The position numbers and the translations under genes are program-made. A DNA stretch of 37,500 nucleotides from Rhodothermales bacterium (GTDB lineage Bacteria > Bacteroidota > Rhodothermia > Rhodothermales > VXPQ01). How positions within the stretch are numbered: position 1 is the stretch's first letter; every line of letters begins with the position of its first letter. Shown one piece after another: positions 23,904 to 32,951 of this stretch. The DNA lies in the NCBI GenBank assembly GCA_022821845.1, contig JAJECT010000012.1, positions 1-37,500 of the forward strand, in the 5' to 3' direction. The notes below the pieces were generated by a model. It was not told the origin of the DNA. It made no database searches and saw only the letters and a list, made by a program, of their open reading frames with translations.

Positions 23904-25313
23904 CTACGGAAAAATCCCCATTTCGTTATAGAGCACGGCGATCTTGTCGATGGCGCTGATGAAGGCTGCCGTGCGGAGATCGGTTTTCTTCTGCTGCGCG
24001 ATTTCGTGAATCTCGTTGTAGGCGAACACCATGGTTTCTTCGAGTCCCGAATTCACAATGTCGATTTCGTCGGCTCCCTTGCCGATCGTCGCCAGCACGT
24101 CCGGCGCTAACGATTTCCCGGTGGCCGTTTCGATGGCGGCCAGTATTTTTTGCTGCGTATTGCTTTCGAATCGCTTGCTCATGCGTCCGAACCGCACGTG
24201 GGAAAGGTTGCGCAACCATTCGAAATACGATACGGTTACGCCGCCCGCATTGAGATACAAATCCGGCAGCAGGAGCACGTTGCGTTTTCGAAGTATCTCG
24301 TCGGCTTCGGAGGTGGTCGGCCCGTTTGCGGCTTCGGCAATGATGCGCGCCTGAACGCGCTCCGCATTTTCGCTCGAAATCTGTCCTTCGAGGGCGGCGG
24401 GTATCAGGATGTCGCAATCCATTTCCAGCGCTTGCGAAGAAGGCTGAACAAGGCGCCCCTTCGGGTACCCCTCGATCGTGCCGCGTTCTCGTCGCCAGAT
24501 GCCCACGTCCCGCACGTCCAGGCCGTCTTTGCTGACGAGCGCGCCGTTCATTTCCGCAATGCCTACGATGCGGGCTCCGGCTTCCTGGAGATAATACGCT
24601 GCGTGGAATCCCACATTGCCCAGGCCCTGCACAATGACGCGCTTTCCTTCCAGCCCGACGTCCAGCCCCAGTTTCTTCATGGCCTTCTTGTTGTGGCACG
24701 CCTCGCGGATACCGAAAAAGACGCCTCTGCCCGTAGCCTCCCTGCGCCCGTGCACGCCTCCCTGTCCGACCGGCTTTCCGGTCACGCAGGCCGCTGCGTC
24801 GAGCGGGTTGTGGGAGAGTTGATTGTAGGTGTCGAAGACCCACGCCATTTCCCGGGCGCCCGTTCCGTAATCCGGAGCCGGTACGTCGATGCCCGGCCCG
24901 ATGAAATTTTTCCGCACCAGTTCGAACGTGTAGCGCCGGGTGATTCGCTCCAGCTCGCTATTCGAGAAATTGTTTCGGTTGATTTTGACGCCGCCCTTGG
25001 CGCCGCTGAACGGCACATTGACCACGGCGCACTTGTAGCTCATCAGCGCGGCCAGCGCCACCACTTCGTCTTTCGACACGGTCGGGGCATAGCGAATGCC
25101 GCCCTTCGACGGTTGCTTGTGGTGGCTATGCTCGGCGCGGAACGCCTGAATGACGCGAATAGACCCGTCGTCCCGGACCAGCGGGAATTCCATCGCATAG
25201 ACGCTGTTGCACATGCAAATTTGTTCGAGCAGGCCCTTGGGATGCTTCGTGAGGCGGGCCGCTTTCGTAAACGATCGGTTTACGTCTCCCAGAAAGTCTG
25301 ACGTGTGTGGCAT
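23904..25313 (-). CDS. Glu/Leu/Phe/Val-type glutamate dehydrogenase
   Basis: The 469-residue enzyme interconverts glutamate and 2-oxoglutarate plus ammonia. Signature residues are HKQPSKGGIRYAP (65-77, substrate lysine), SYKCAVVNVPFSGAKGGVKI (92-111, catalytic lysine region), DVPAPDYGTG (143-152, catalytic Asp148), and the Rossmann nucleotide loop QGLGNVGFHAAYYLQ (229-243). The EMNGALVSKDGLD segment that follows would bind the cofactor ribose. The C-terminal NAGGVTVSYFEW closes the family pattern. It is complete and slightly long for the family. The gene diverges from the antiporter gene. Whether it prefers NAD or NADP cannot be settled by eye. Confidence 0.94.
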   Translation of the reverse strand: MPHTSDFLGDVNRSFTKAARLTKHPKGLLEQICMCNSVYAMEFPLVRDDGSIRVIQAFRAEHSHHKQPSKGGIRYAPTVSKDEVVALAALMSYKCAVVNVPFSGAKGGVKINRNNFSNSELERITRRYTFELVRKNFIGPGIDVPAPDYGTGAREMAWVFDTYNQLSHNPLDAAACVTGKPVGQGGVHGRREATGRGVFFGIREACHNKKAMKKLGLDVGLEGKRVIVQGLGNVGFHAAYYLQEAGARIVGIAEMNGALVSKDGLDVRDVGIWRRERGTIEGYPKGRLVQPSSQALEMDCDILIPAALEGQISSENAERVQARIIAEAANGPTTSEADEILRKRNVLLLPDLYLNAGGVTVSYFEWLRNLSHVRFGRMSKRFESNTQQKILAAIETATGKSLAPDVLATIGKGADEIDIVNSGLEETMVFAYNEIHEIAQQKKTDLRTAAFISAIDKIAVLYNEMGIFP

Positions 25314-25473
25314 ACGGCAATCTGTTTTTCGGGCAAGAAAGGGGATGTCGCCAACATGGCCGGGGTCCGTTGCGGCCCCTTGCGCATGTTACGATGAAGC
25401 GACGATAAATATGCAGCGGGCATTCGGGGGATGGCGCGAATTCACGATTCGGCGACAGGATCGGGGCGCCGCC
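25314..25473. promoter_or_regulatory. Divergent control region between gdh and antiporter genes
   Basis: About 160 bases separate the two divergent starts. On the plus strand TTGCGC (25380-25385) followed by GATAAA after 18 bases is a possible promoter for the antiporter operon. A GC-rich hairpin (around 25362-25380) lies in the middle. No clear minus-strand promoter for gdh was seen. Confidence 0.3.
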
Positions 25474-27474
25474 ATGCCCGTTTTTGCGGCGCGACCGGGC
25501 CGCAATCTTCGCCGCTGCGGAACCGAGAGCGTATCCCGCAGAGTTAGAGCACGCGTTTTCGGGCGGACGCAACCCGGTCGCCCCGCCTTCTTTCGCAGCG
25601 CTTTTTTCTGCATCGTGTCCGCCCTTTTCAGCATAGCAGCGGTTTTCGTACTTGGCGTAAGCGCCCAATGGATTGCGTGGCGGTATCGCGTACCCTCCAT
25701 TTTGCTGCTTCTCACGTTCGGTTTTATCGCCGGGCCGGTCATTGGCGTGCTGGACCCGGAGGCGATGCGCGCCGAATGGGTTTTTACGTTCGTGGCGCTT
25801 TCGATCGGGATCATTCTGTTCGAAGGCGGACTCAGCCTGCGCCTCGACGAACTGCGCGAAGTGGGGGGCGCCGTGGGGCGCCTGATCAGTATCGGCGTAT
25901 TGATCACCTGGGTTCTGGCGTCGCTCGCTTCCCTGTTCGTGCTGAAACTGAGCCTGAGCATTTCCTTGCTCATCGGGGCCATTCTGACGGTTACGGGCCC
26001 CACGGTCATCGTTCCCATTCTCCGGCACATCCGGCCCAAGGGGCGTATTGCCGCGCTCGCAAAATGGGAAGGCATTACCATCGATCCGATCGGCGCGATT
26101 CTCGCCTTGCTGGTGCTCGAAACGCTTTTGCTGATCGGCGAGACGGGCGGCGGGACCGTGGGCAGCGTGGCGTCGCATGCGCTCAGCGGGCTGTTGCTGG
26201 AATTTTTCGTGGGCGTGGGCGTGGGCGTCGCCGGCGCAGGCATCCTTGTGTTCCTGCTTCGCCGCCGCATGGTGCCGGATTATCTCCAGAATCCCATGGC
26301 GCTCATGGTGGTCATCGCCGTTTTCGCGGTTTCGGACGCTCTGCAGCCGGAAAGCGGCCTGGTAGCCACCACCATCATGGGTTTTGCGGTTGCGAATCAG
26401 CGTCTCGTGGCGGTGCGGCGCATCGTGGAGTTCAAGGAAGACTTGCGGGTTTTGCTGATCGCTGCGCTCTTTATTATGCTGGCGGCGCAACTTGACCTGA
26501 CCGATATACAATATCTCGGCTGGGAGGCTATCGTCTTCCTGCTTATCCTCATGTTGCTCGTGCGCCCCGTCGCGGTTTTCCTGTCGATGCTTGGCACGCG
26601 CCTGTACGTCAAGGAAAAGATATTTTTGTCCTGGCTGGCGCCGCGGGGCATTGTAGCGGCGGCCGTGGCGTCGCTCTTCACGTTCCGGATCGCGGAGCTG
26701 TATCCGGAAGAATCGCAATTTATCGTTCCCATCATATTTCTGGTGATCGTGGGTACGGTGGCTATCTATGGCCTTACGATTTCGCCGCTCGCGCGCTGGC
26801 TTGGGCTTGCGGAGCCCGACCCCCAGGGGGTACTTTTCATTGGCGCCCACGACTGGGCCCGCCACATTGCCTCTGCCCTGGATCAGGTCGGCGTCAGCGT
26901 ACTGATGATAGACGCCAACGCCGGGAATGTCGCCAGCGCCCGCGAGGCGGGCCTGCATGCGTTGCGGGGCAACGTATTGTCCGAATCCATTATGGACGAA
27001 ATGGACTTGAGCGGGATCGGGCGGCTTGTCGTGCTTACGCCCAACGACGAGGTGAATTCGCTTACCGTGGTGCGTTTCGCGCAAGTTTTCGACAGCGCGG
27101 AGATGTACCAACTGGCTACGCGGAACAACCAGCAAGGCGAGGACGCAGGCGAGATACCGGTGCAGCACTTGCGGGGCCGCCCCCTCTTCGGGGCGGGCAT
27201 AAACCATGCGTCGCTTACCGCGCAATTCGCGGCAGGGGCGACGGTCAAGACGTTCGCCATCAAGGACGAAGGCGCCTATTCCAGACTGGAAAAGGAATAT
27301 GGCTCCAGCATGACGCCGCTTTTTATCGCGCGTGGAAAAAATCAGTTGCAGGTGCTTTCCATAGACAATGGCCCGCCTCGCCTCGAGCCGGGCAATCTGC
27401 TGGTCGCGCTCATTGCGCCATCCGCCCGCTCGACGGGAGACGCGGCGGCGTCCGCCGAGAAGCCGGCCCGGTAG
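25474..27474 (+). CDS. Cation/proton antiporter (CPA1/NhaP-like) with C-terminal TrkA-N-like domain
   Basis: The roughly 666-residue membrane protein opens, after a basic N-terminus, with a long transmembrane region (VSAQWIAWRYRVPSILLLLTFGFIAGP) and about a dozen hydrophobic segments. LTVTGPTVIVPILRHIRP and WEGITIDPIGAILALLVLE (IDPIG, ion-site aspartate) are typical of NhaP/CPA1 exchangers. The C-terminal part (GVLFIGAHDWARHIASALDQVGVSVLMIDAN) resembles a TrkA-N nucleotide-binding domain, but the usual G-x-G-x2-G loop is degenerate (IGAHDWA). It likely exchanges Na+ or K+ for protons. The start is uncertain: ATG 25474, ATG 25411 or GTG 25615. The latter would begin right at the first membrane segment. 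It ends 6 bases before aroE. Confidence 0.85.
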   Translation: MPVFAARPGRNLRRCGTESVSRRVRARVFGRTQPGRPAFFRSAFFCIVSALFSIAAVFVLGVSAQWIAWRYRVPSILLLLTFGFIAGPVIGVLDPEAMRAEWVFTFVALSIGIILFEGGLSLRLDELREVGGAVGRLISIGVLITWVLASLASLFVLKLSLSISLLIGAILTVTGPTVIVPILRHIRPKGRIAALAKWEGITIDPIGAILALLVLETLLLIGETGGGTVGSVASHALSGLLLEFFVGVGVGVAGAGILVFLLRRRMVPDYLQNPMALMVVIAVFAVSDALQPESGLVATTIMGFAVANQRLVAVRRIVEFKEDLRVLLIAALFIMLAAQLDLTDIQYLGWEAIVFLLILMLLVRPVAVFLSMLGTRLYVKEKIFLSWLAPRGIVAAAVASLFTFRIAELYPEESQFIVPIIFLVIVGTVAIYGLTISPLARWLGLAEPDPQGVLFIGAHDWARHIASALDQVGVSVLMIDANAGNVASAREAGLHALRGNVLSESIMDEMDLSGIGRLVVLTPNDEVNSLTVVRFAQVFDSAEMYQLATRNNQQGEDAGEIPVQHLRGRPLFGAGINHASLTAQFAAGATVKTFAIKDEGAYSRLEKEYGSSMTPLFIARGKNQLQVLSIDNGPPRLEPGNLLVALIAPSARSTGDAAASAEKPAR

Positions 27475-27480
27475 TATCCC

Positions 27481-28380
27481 ATGGACTCTCCCGCCGTACA
27501 TATTGACGCGAACACGCGCCTCGTCGCCCTGCTCGGTTATCCGTTGGGGCAAACGCTGTCTCCGTTCATCCATAACACGGCTTTCGCCGCGCAGGGCCTC
27601 AATTTTGCGTTCGCAGCCTTTCCCGTACTTCCCGAACGCATAGGGGACGGAGTGCGCGGCTTGTCGTCGCTGCATTTCGCGGGCGCAGGCGTCACCATTC
27701 CCCACAAGCAGGCCGTACTTCCGTATCTGGACGAATTGTCTCCGCGGGCGCGCGCCGTCGGCGCTTCGAACATGATTGTCCGCCGCCCCGACGGCGCGCT
27801 GTTCGGGGACAATACGGACGTGCCCGGTTTTCTGGCCCCGCTTCTGCCCCTGGCGGATCAGCTTCGGGGGGCCGAGATGGCGGTGCTTGGGGCCGGGGGC
27901 GCGGCGCGCGCCGTCGCCTACGCGCTGCTTGTTACGTTTCGTCCAAAGCGTCTTACGCTTGTTGCGCGGACTCCTTCGAAGGCAGATATTCTGGCCAAAG
28001 ACCTGGCTGCCTTCGACGAAAACAAGGCGCTTGGCGTAAGCCCCTTTTCGTCTGCCCGGACTGCGGTGCGCAGCGCCCGGCTTGTGGCGAACGCGACGCC
28101 GGTGGGCATGTACCCTGCCGTAGACGCGTCCCCCTGGCCGGACGCCGCCGATTTTGGCGAAGACCATATCGTGTACGACATTGTGTATAATCCCGAGGAG
28201 ACGCGCTTGCTTGCCGACGCCGTTCGGCGGGGCGCGACGCCTGTTGGCGGGCTCGATATGCTGGTGGAGCAGGCAGCAGTGGCCTATGCGCAATGGACCG
28301 GACGCAAGATGCCTGTCGATGTGGTCACGGACGCCTTGCGCAAACGGTCGAAGGCGTTGCATAGCAGAGGGTCATGCTGA
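27481..28380 (+). CDS. aroE: Shikimate dehydrogenase
   Basis: The 299-residue enzyme reduces 3-dehydroshikimate with NADPH in the chorismate pathway. Seen motifs are LGYPLGQTLSPFIHNTAF (substrate serine region, here T-x-S rather than S-x-S), AGVTIPHKQAV (catalytic Lys), GDNTDVPGF (catalytic Asp), LGAGGAARAVAYAL (Rossmann loop), VARTPSKA (NADP phosphate site), NATPVGMYP and GGLDMLVEQA. All catalytic residues are present; the His-Ser of the usual HSLSP motif is Gln-Thr here, a mild deviation. It follows the antiporter gene by 6 bases and overlaps the next gene by 7 bases, so the three form an operon. Chorismate also feeds menaquinone synthesis, in line with the next gene. Confidence 0.93.
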   Translation: MDSPAVHIDANTRLVALLGYPLGQTLSPFIHNTAFAAQGLNFAFAAFPVLPERIGDGVRGLSSLHFAGAGVTIPHKQAVLPYLDELSPRARAVGASNMIVRRPDGALFGDNTDVPGFLAPLLPLADQLRGAEMAVLGAGGAARAVAYALLVTFRPKRLTLVARTPSKADILAKDLAAFDENKALGVSPFSSARTAVRSARLVANATPVGMYPAVDASPWPDAADFGEDHIVYDIVYNPEETRLLADAVRRGATPVGGLDMLVEQAAVAYAQWTGRKMPVDVVTDALRKRSKALHSRGSC

Positions 28381-29495
28381 CGCTCGCCGCCATTGAGATG
28401 CGCGAGATCCGGTTGCCGCTGAAGCAGCCGTTCAGGACCGCCTCCGGCGTACAGGATAGCCGCCGCATTTTGTTGCTTGAAATCACTGCGCGCACGGGCG
28501 AAACCGCATGGAGCGAATGCGTGGCGCAAGAAACGCCGCGCTACAGCCCCGAAACGATCGATACGGCGTGGTTCGCCATTCGGGAATGGTTCGTCCCGGC
28601 GCTCAGGGGTTGCGCGCTTGCCGCTCCTTCGGACGTACTTGCCCGGCTGGCCGTGTTTCGCGGGCACCGGATGGCGAAAGCCGCGCTGGAGATGGCCTGC
28701 TGGAATCTCGCCGCGCAGCAAGCCGGGGTCTCGCTTGCCGCCTTGCTTGGCGGCGTCCGCCGCCGCGTTCCCGTCGGGATCGCCATTGGCGTGCAGCCCG
28801 AGGAGCGCCTGCTTGTGGAGCGCGTACGAGAGCGCCTGGCGCAAGGCTATCGGAATGTGAAAATCAAGATAGGACCGACCGCCGACGCGCGTTTCGTGGA
28901 GGCGGTGCGGGCAGCGTTCGGCCCGGACATTCCGCTGTCCGTCGATGCGAACGCTTCCTATACGCTGGCCGACATCGAATTTCTGCGCGCGCTCGACGGG
29001 TATGGATTAACCATGATCGAGCAGCCGCTTGCGCACGACGACCTGGTTCGCCATGCGGATTTGCAGGAGCAGCTTGCTACGCCCATTTGCCTCGACGAAT
29101 CCATTACCGGCCCGGATCGGGCGGAAGATATGGTCCGGCTGCGCAGCGGGCGCATCGTCAATGTGAAGCCGGGTCGCGTGGGCGGATTGTCCGCCGCGCT
29201 TTCGATTCACGCCCTGTGCCAGAAGCATGGTCTGGACGCCTGGGTTGGGGGAATGCTTGAAACAGGCATAGGCCGCGCTTATAACGTAGCGCTGGCTTCG
29301 CTTCCCGGTTTTACGCTGCCGGGCGATCTTGCCCCCGGCAGTCGCTACTGGGCGCAGGATATCGTGCGCCCCGCGTGGACCATGTCCCCCGACGGTTTTG
29401 CAGAGCCGCCTTTCGAGCAGCCCGGATTAGGCGTCGAGGCAGACCGCGACCGGATTGCGCGCCTCACGCATCGCTCCGAGCGGCTGGCTTTGTAA
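28374..29495 (+). CDS. Enolase-superfamily o-succinylbenzoate synthase / N-acylamino acid racemase type
   Basis: The 373-residue protein has the enolase-superfamily barrel. The capping domain starts LAAIEMREIRLPLKQPFRTASG. The catalytic set is VKIKIG (Lys-x-Lys), SVDANASY (Asp), MIEQPLAHDD (Glu), CLDESITG (Asp) and VNVKPGRVGG (Lys). This pattern, with the LPLKQPF start and GGMLETGIGRA near the end, is that of the OSBS/NSAR subgroup, often called MenC. OSBS would place it in menaquinone synthesis; NSAR activity is a known alternative that sequence alone cannot exclude. ATG 28374 overlaps the aroE stop (7 bases), supporting coupled translation and a link through chorismate. It is convergent with the DUF368 gene. 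Confidence 0.88.
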   Translation: MLTLAAIEMREIRLPLKQPFRTASGVQDSRRILLLEITARTGETAWSECVAQETPRYSPETIDTAWFAIREWFVPALRGCALAAPSDVLARLAVFRGHRMAKAALEMACWNLAAQQAGVSLAALLGGVRRRVPVGIAIGVQPEERLLVERVRERLAQGYRNVKIKIGPTADARFVEAVRAAFGPDIPLSVDANASYTLADIEFLRALDGYGLTMIEQPLAHDDLVRHADLQEQLATPICLDESITGPDRAEDMVRLRSGRIVNVKPGRVGGLSAALSIHALCQKHGLDAWVGGMLETGIGRAYNVALASLPGFTLPGDLAPGSRYWAQDIVRPAWTMSPDGFAEPPFEQPGLGVEADRDRIARLTHRSERLAL

Positions 29496-29516
29496 AGGAT
29501 GCGTTAAGGCGCCTGT

Positions 29517-30431
29517 TCAGGGGCCGCCTGTTTCCGGGCGTTCCGCGCGCCGCGCCCGCAACGCCATCCTCGCTACGAACGCAAAGCCCGCCGCCGCCAG
29601 CAATACAACCGTTCCCACCGGCTCGCCTTCGCCGGGCCACGCAAGCCCGCGTTCTGCCGCCTGCCATGGCCAAAGCGCCCGCAGCGCCCCGATCATCAAG
29701 CCCGTAAGCGCCGCCATGGTCAGGTCGGCGTATTGCCTCAGCAGGTGGTTGAGCAAGCGCGAAAACAATCCCAGGCCCGCCGTCGCGCCCGCCGCAAACA
29801 GCGCGATATACGCGATATTTCCGTCGTTCAGCGCATGCAGGGTCGTTTCGTACATGCCCATGGCCTTGAGCAGGAACGCCCCGGAAACGCCCGGCAAGAT
29901 CATGGCGCAAATGGCGATGGCCGCGGAGGCGAACACGCGGAGGCCCGAAGGCGCCGCCGAATGCCCCGCCGCCGGAATGCCCGTAAGCAAAAAAGCCGCC
30001 GCGCCCGCCGCCGCAACCATGCACAGCGCGGGCAGGTTTTTCCGTTCGATGCGTTTCCAGGGAATGATCGCCGATCCCGCCACCAGCCCCAGAAACAGCC
30101 CCAGCATCCGGTGAGGCCAGGTTTCCAGCAGGATCGGAATGACTTTTGCGCCCACGAGCAGCGCGATGCCTGCTCCCGAGGCAAGCGGCAGCGCCAGCCC
30201 CCATTCGAGCAAGGCGCCGTGTCGCCGCATGGCGCCGAATCGGCCCCGGACCAGCGCGGTCAGCATCGAAAAGCCATGGCCGATAGCGGCAATCAGCCGG
30301 GGATAAATGCCGAGAATGAATGCAACGGTGCCCCCGCTTATCCCCGGAACAATGTCGGCGGCGCCCATCAGCAGGCCCTGTGCGGCGTGCGTCAGGCTTT
30401 TTCGGAGCGTATGCCCGCGGCGCAGGTCCAT
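29517..30431 (-). CDS. DUF368 membrane protein (polyprenyl-phosphate carrier transporter family)
   Basis: The 304-residue protein has about eight to ten hydrophobic segments. It contains the family hallmark twice: ADIVPGISGGTVAFILGIY (about 25-43) and ICAMILPGVSGAFLLKAMGMY (about 173-193), in keeping with an internal inverted duplication. DUF368 proteins have been reported to recycle undecaprenyl phosphate across the bacterial membrane for cell-wall and surface-polymer synthesis; the specific lipid here is inferred from family. It is 19 bases downstream of the TPR gene on the same strand and convergent with the OSBS-type gene. Start ATG 30431 is well placed before the amphipathic N-terminus. 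Confidence 0.9.
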   Translation of the reverse strand: MDLRRGHTLRKSLTHAAQGLLMGAADIVPGISGGTVAFILGIYPRLIAAIGHGFSMLTALVRGRFGAMRRHGALLEWGLALPLASGAGIALLVGAKVIPILLETWPHRMLGLFLGLVAGSAIIPWKRIERKNLPALCMVAAAGAAAFLLTGIPAAGHSAAPSGLRVFASAAIAICAMILPGVSGAFLLKAMGMYETTLHALNDGNIAYIALFAAGATAGLGLFSRLLNHLLRQYADLTMAALTGLMIGALRALWPWQAAERGLAWPGEGEPVGTVVLLAAAGFAFVARMALRARRAERPETGGP

Positions 30432-30450
30432 TTCCGAATCCCGGCGTGCG

Positions 30451-31833
30451 TCAGCGCTGGATGTCGCGCCACATATCCGGACAACTGCGCCGGAATTCTT
30501 CTCGCATGTCCGGGTCCATCTCGAACGCCTTCTTCAGCGACTGCAGGCCCGCGTCCGTTCGCTCCAGCGCAAACAATACCCGCGCCTTCAGAATATACCC
30601 GTCCGCGTCGGGATGCAGCGCGAGGGCTGTTTCGCAGGCGTTCAGCGCTGCTTCGGGATCATCCGTTTCCAGGCGAATTTCAGCCAGATCCAGCCAGGCG
30701 TCCCTGTTGTCGGGGTGGTCGGTTACGATCTGCGTATACGTTTGCAACGCTTCCGTAATATTTCCTGCGTTATACAGGCAATCTGCTTTGGCGTGCCAGA
30801 ACTCTGCAATGTCGGGTTTCAGCGCCAGCGCCTGGTCGAATAATTTCAGCGCTTCGTCGTATCGTTCGAGCGCGTCCAGGCAACACGCCATGCCGTACCA
30901 GGCTTCGGGATGCGCTTTCTCCTTTTCAACGACTTTGCCGAAATATTCGAAGGCCTGTTCGTACGCTTCCATTTCCTCGAACGCAAGCCCGAGATTGTAC
31001 CAGGTCGCCGGGTCGCCGCCTTCGAGGGCAATCACTTTCTGGTAACTTTCCACCGCTCCTTCCGGATGGCCCATGTTGGCCAGCGCATTGCCCCGGTTAT
31101 ACCACGCCGAGGCGAAGTCGTCCTGTATGGCAATGGCCATTTCGTAGGAAGCCACGGCGGCTTCGAAGCGGGACATGCGGCTGAGCGCGATGCCCCGGTT
31201 GTACCAGGCGTCCTGGGAGTAGGGATCGACGTCGATATGCCGTTCGTAGCAGGCAATGCTTTTCGCGTCTTTTTCGAGGCAGTCGTAGCAGAACCCGAGT
31301 TCGTACCATATTTCGGGATGTTCGGGGTTCAGTTCCGCGCATCGATGGAACGAGGCGATGGCTGCTTCCAGGGAATCGAGATGCTCCAGCGTTACGCCGC
31401 GCTGGAAGAACGCTTCGTCGTGGATCGGATCGATTCGGATGGCTTCTTCGCACGCGTGCAGCGCTTCCCGATTCCGGCCCAGCGCATTGAGCGTGGCGCC
31501 CCGGTTGACGTGCGTTTCGGCGTCCGCCGGATTCAGGGCCAGCGCCTTGTCGTAGGCTTCCAGCGCTTCCGGGTGGCGTTCGAGGTTGTTCAGAAGAACG
31601 CCTCGCCGCATCCAGGCGTCCGAAGAGTGCGGCGTGAGGCCCAGCAAGCGATCGATGACGCGCAGCGCGTCTTCGTAGCGTCCCTGTTCGAAGTAGTGAT
31701 TGGCGATATCTTCCAACGAATCCGAATCGAGCCACGCAGGCGCATTCCCCTCGTAGGCGGAGAGCAGCGCGCTCATTCGTTTTTCGTCAGCAGGCTCGTC
31801 GTAGTCCTCGAACTCGAAATCAAACATGCTCAT
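30451..31833 (-). CDS. Tetratricopeptide-repeat protein
   Basis: The 460-residue product is almost wholly TPR. After an acidic start (MSMFDFEFEDYDEPADEKR) there are about eleven to twelve 34-residue repeats, recognisable by W/Y-x2-G at position 4-8 and A at 20 and P at 32, for example AWYNRGIALSRMSRFEAAVASYEMAIAIQDD and TWYNLGLAFEEMEAYEQAFEYFGKVVE. No signal peptide or membrane segment is seen, so a cytoplasmic scaffold role is likely; no partner is evident. The open frame extends upstream to 32010, but a strong promoter at 31921-31949 lies within that extension, so I start at ATG 31833 (ATG 31827 is an alternative). DUF368 follows after 19 bases, probably cotranscribed. Confidence 0.88.
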   Translation of the reverse strand: MSMFDFEFEDYDEPADEKRMSALLSAYEGNAPAWLDSDSLEDIANHYFEQGRYEDALRVIDRLLGLTPHSSDAWMRRGVLLNNLERHPEALEAYDKALALNPADAETHVNRGATLNALGRNREALHACEEAIRIDPIHDEAFFQRGVTLEHLDSLEAAIASFHRCAELNPEHPEIWYELGFCYDCLEKDAKSIACYERHIDVDPYSQDAWYNRGIALSRMSRFEAAVASYEMAIAIQDDFASAWYNRGNALANMGHPEGAVESYQKVIALEGGDPATWYNLGLAFEEMEAYEQAFEYFGKVVEKEKAHPEAWYGMACCLDALERYDEALKLFDQALALKPDIAEFWHAKADCLYNAGNITEALQTYTQIVTDHPDNRDAWLDLAEIRLETDDPEAALNACETALALHPDADGYILKARVLFALERTDAGLQSLKKAFEMDPDMREEFRRSCPDMWRDIQR

Positions 31834-32146
31834 GCGTCGTAGCAATACCGGTTGCAAGAGAGGCGTACAGGGCGTCGCCGCCCGGGAAATAAAAGATGAA
31901 GCGGAAAAAAAGTTCGCCGTATTATAACAGGGTACTTTCCAATTTGCAAAGAGTTCGCTTTCTCTGGTCAGGAATGCGCGCGCAAGCAGCGACCGCCTCG
32001 GAAAAAGCATTCCGGGGCCGCGCTTTTCGCAACCTCCAGAGGGCGCGTTACCGCCGCGAAGCCGCCCTGTTTTCCGCTGATTTCAACGATGCGATCATGG
32101 CGCGCCGTACTTCCGCAAGCGACGCGGTTTTGATCAGCGTATCCCT
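31834..32146. other. Divergent intergenic region between TPR and tmk genes
   Basis: These 313 bases hold the promoter of the TPR gene. A plus-strand frame (31896-32150) overlaps the tmk start in ATGA but encodes an arginine-rich sequence without recognisable pattern, so I do not call it a gene. No clear promoter for tmk was found. Confidence 0.55.
31921..31949 (-). promoter_or_regulatory. Sigma-70-type promoter of the TPR gene
   Basis: On the minus strand TTGCAA (31944-31949), a 17-base spacer and a perfect TATAAT (31921-31926). Transcription would start near 31914, about 80 bases before the TPR start codon. The -35 box is identical to that of the cas operon promoter. Confidence 0.65.
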
Positions 32147-32833
32147 ATGATTTTCGTAACGATCGAAGGAGTTGACGGCGCCGGGAAAAGCACCCAGGCG
32201 CGCCGGCTGGTCAATCGACTGGAAAAGGAGGGATACGAGGCCGTCCTTTTTCGCGAGCCCGGGGGCACGCCGCTTTCCGACAAGATTCGATCCCTCCTGC
32301 TTGACGCACCCGACCTTGCGATCGCCCCCTTGCCGGAATTGTTGCTTTTTTCCGCTGCGCGGGCGCAATTGGTTAAAGATCGCATTCGCCCGGCGCTGGA
32401 GGAGGGCAAGGTCGTGGTGTGCGACCGGTTCTACGATTCGACCACGGCGTACCAGGGCGCAGGCCGCGAGATTGCGGATATGGACTGGATATCGTCCCTG
32501 AACGCGCGGGCCGCAGGCGGGCTTCGTCCGCATCGAACCTGGCTGCTTGCGCTTCCCCCCGAAGAGGCCGCGCGCCGCCGCGCCCGGCGGTCCACGCCGC
32601 TTTTCAAGGAAGAAGAATCCGTGCCGCCCGAGCAGGCGTTGCGGACCAGGCCGGATCGCATGGAACAGGCCGGTCAGGCGTTCTACGACCGCGTAGCGAA
32701 CGCATTCGACGACCTGGCGGCGGCGGAGCCGGACCGCATCGCGCGTCTTGACGGTACGTTGCGCGAGGACGATCTCGCCGACGCGATTTGGCGCGACGCG
32801 CAGCGTTTGCTGGTCGGACGGGCGGGTGGGTGA
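32147..32833 (+). CDS. tmk: Thymidylate kinase
   Basis: The 228-residue kinase phosphorylates dTMP to dTDP. It has IEGVDGAGKSTQARRL (P-loop, 7-22), FREPGGTPLSDKIR (the conserved REPGGT), and VVVCDRFYDSTTAYQGAGR (DR[FY]xxS motif with the AYQG that contacts the base). The lid region (RRRARRSTPLFKEEE) is arginine-rich. Length is a little above the usual 205-215 residues because of extra C-terminal residues. It lies divergent to the TPR gene and upstream of the Fur-family gene, 118 bases away. With nrdJ and pyrR it makes several nucleotide-metabolism genes in the window, though not in one operon. Confidence 0.95.
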   Translation: MIFVTIEGVDGAGKSTQARRLVNRLEKEGYEAVLFREPGGTPLSDKIRSLLLDAPDLAIAPLPELLLFSAARAQLVKDRIRPALEEGKVVVCDRFYDSTTAYQGAGREIADMDWISSLNARAAGGLRPHRTWLLALPPEEAARRRARRSTPLFKEEESVPPEQALRTRPDRMEQAGQAFYDRVANAFDDLAAAEPDRIARLDGTLREDDLADAIWRDAQRLLVGRAGG

Positions 32834-32951
32834 GGCCCTGCGCGGCGCGCCATCCGAAGCCTTTGGCGTTTTGCCGCCGGATTTTTCGGAACCGTATCTC
32901 CCCGACAAGGGTTGAGAACAGGGTCAGACCTCTCGCGCATCCGGCCTTGCC

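Noticed and set aside
25126..28362. 1078-residue open frame antisense to the antiporter and aroE genes
   Set aside because: It spans two well-supported genes on the opposite strand and is rich in Arg, Gln and His as expected for a reverse-frame shadow.
31896..32150. 84-residue plus-strand frame overlapping the tmk start in ATGA
   Set aside because: The overlap resembles translational coupling, but the product is Arg/Ala-rich without pattern, and its first part covers the TPR gene promoter on the other strand.
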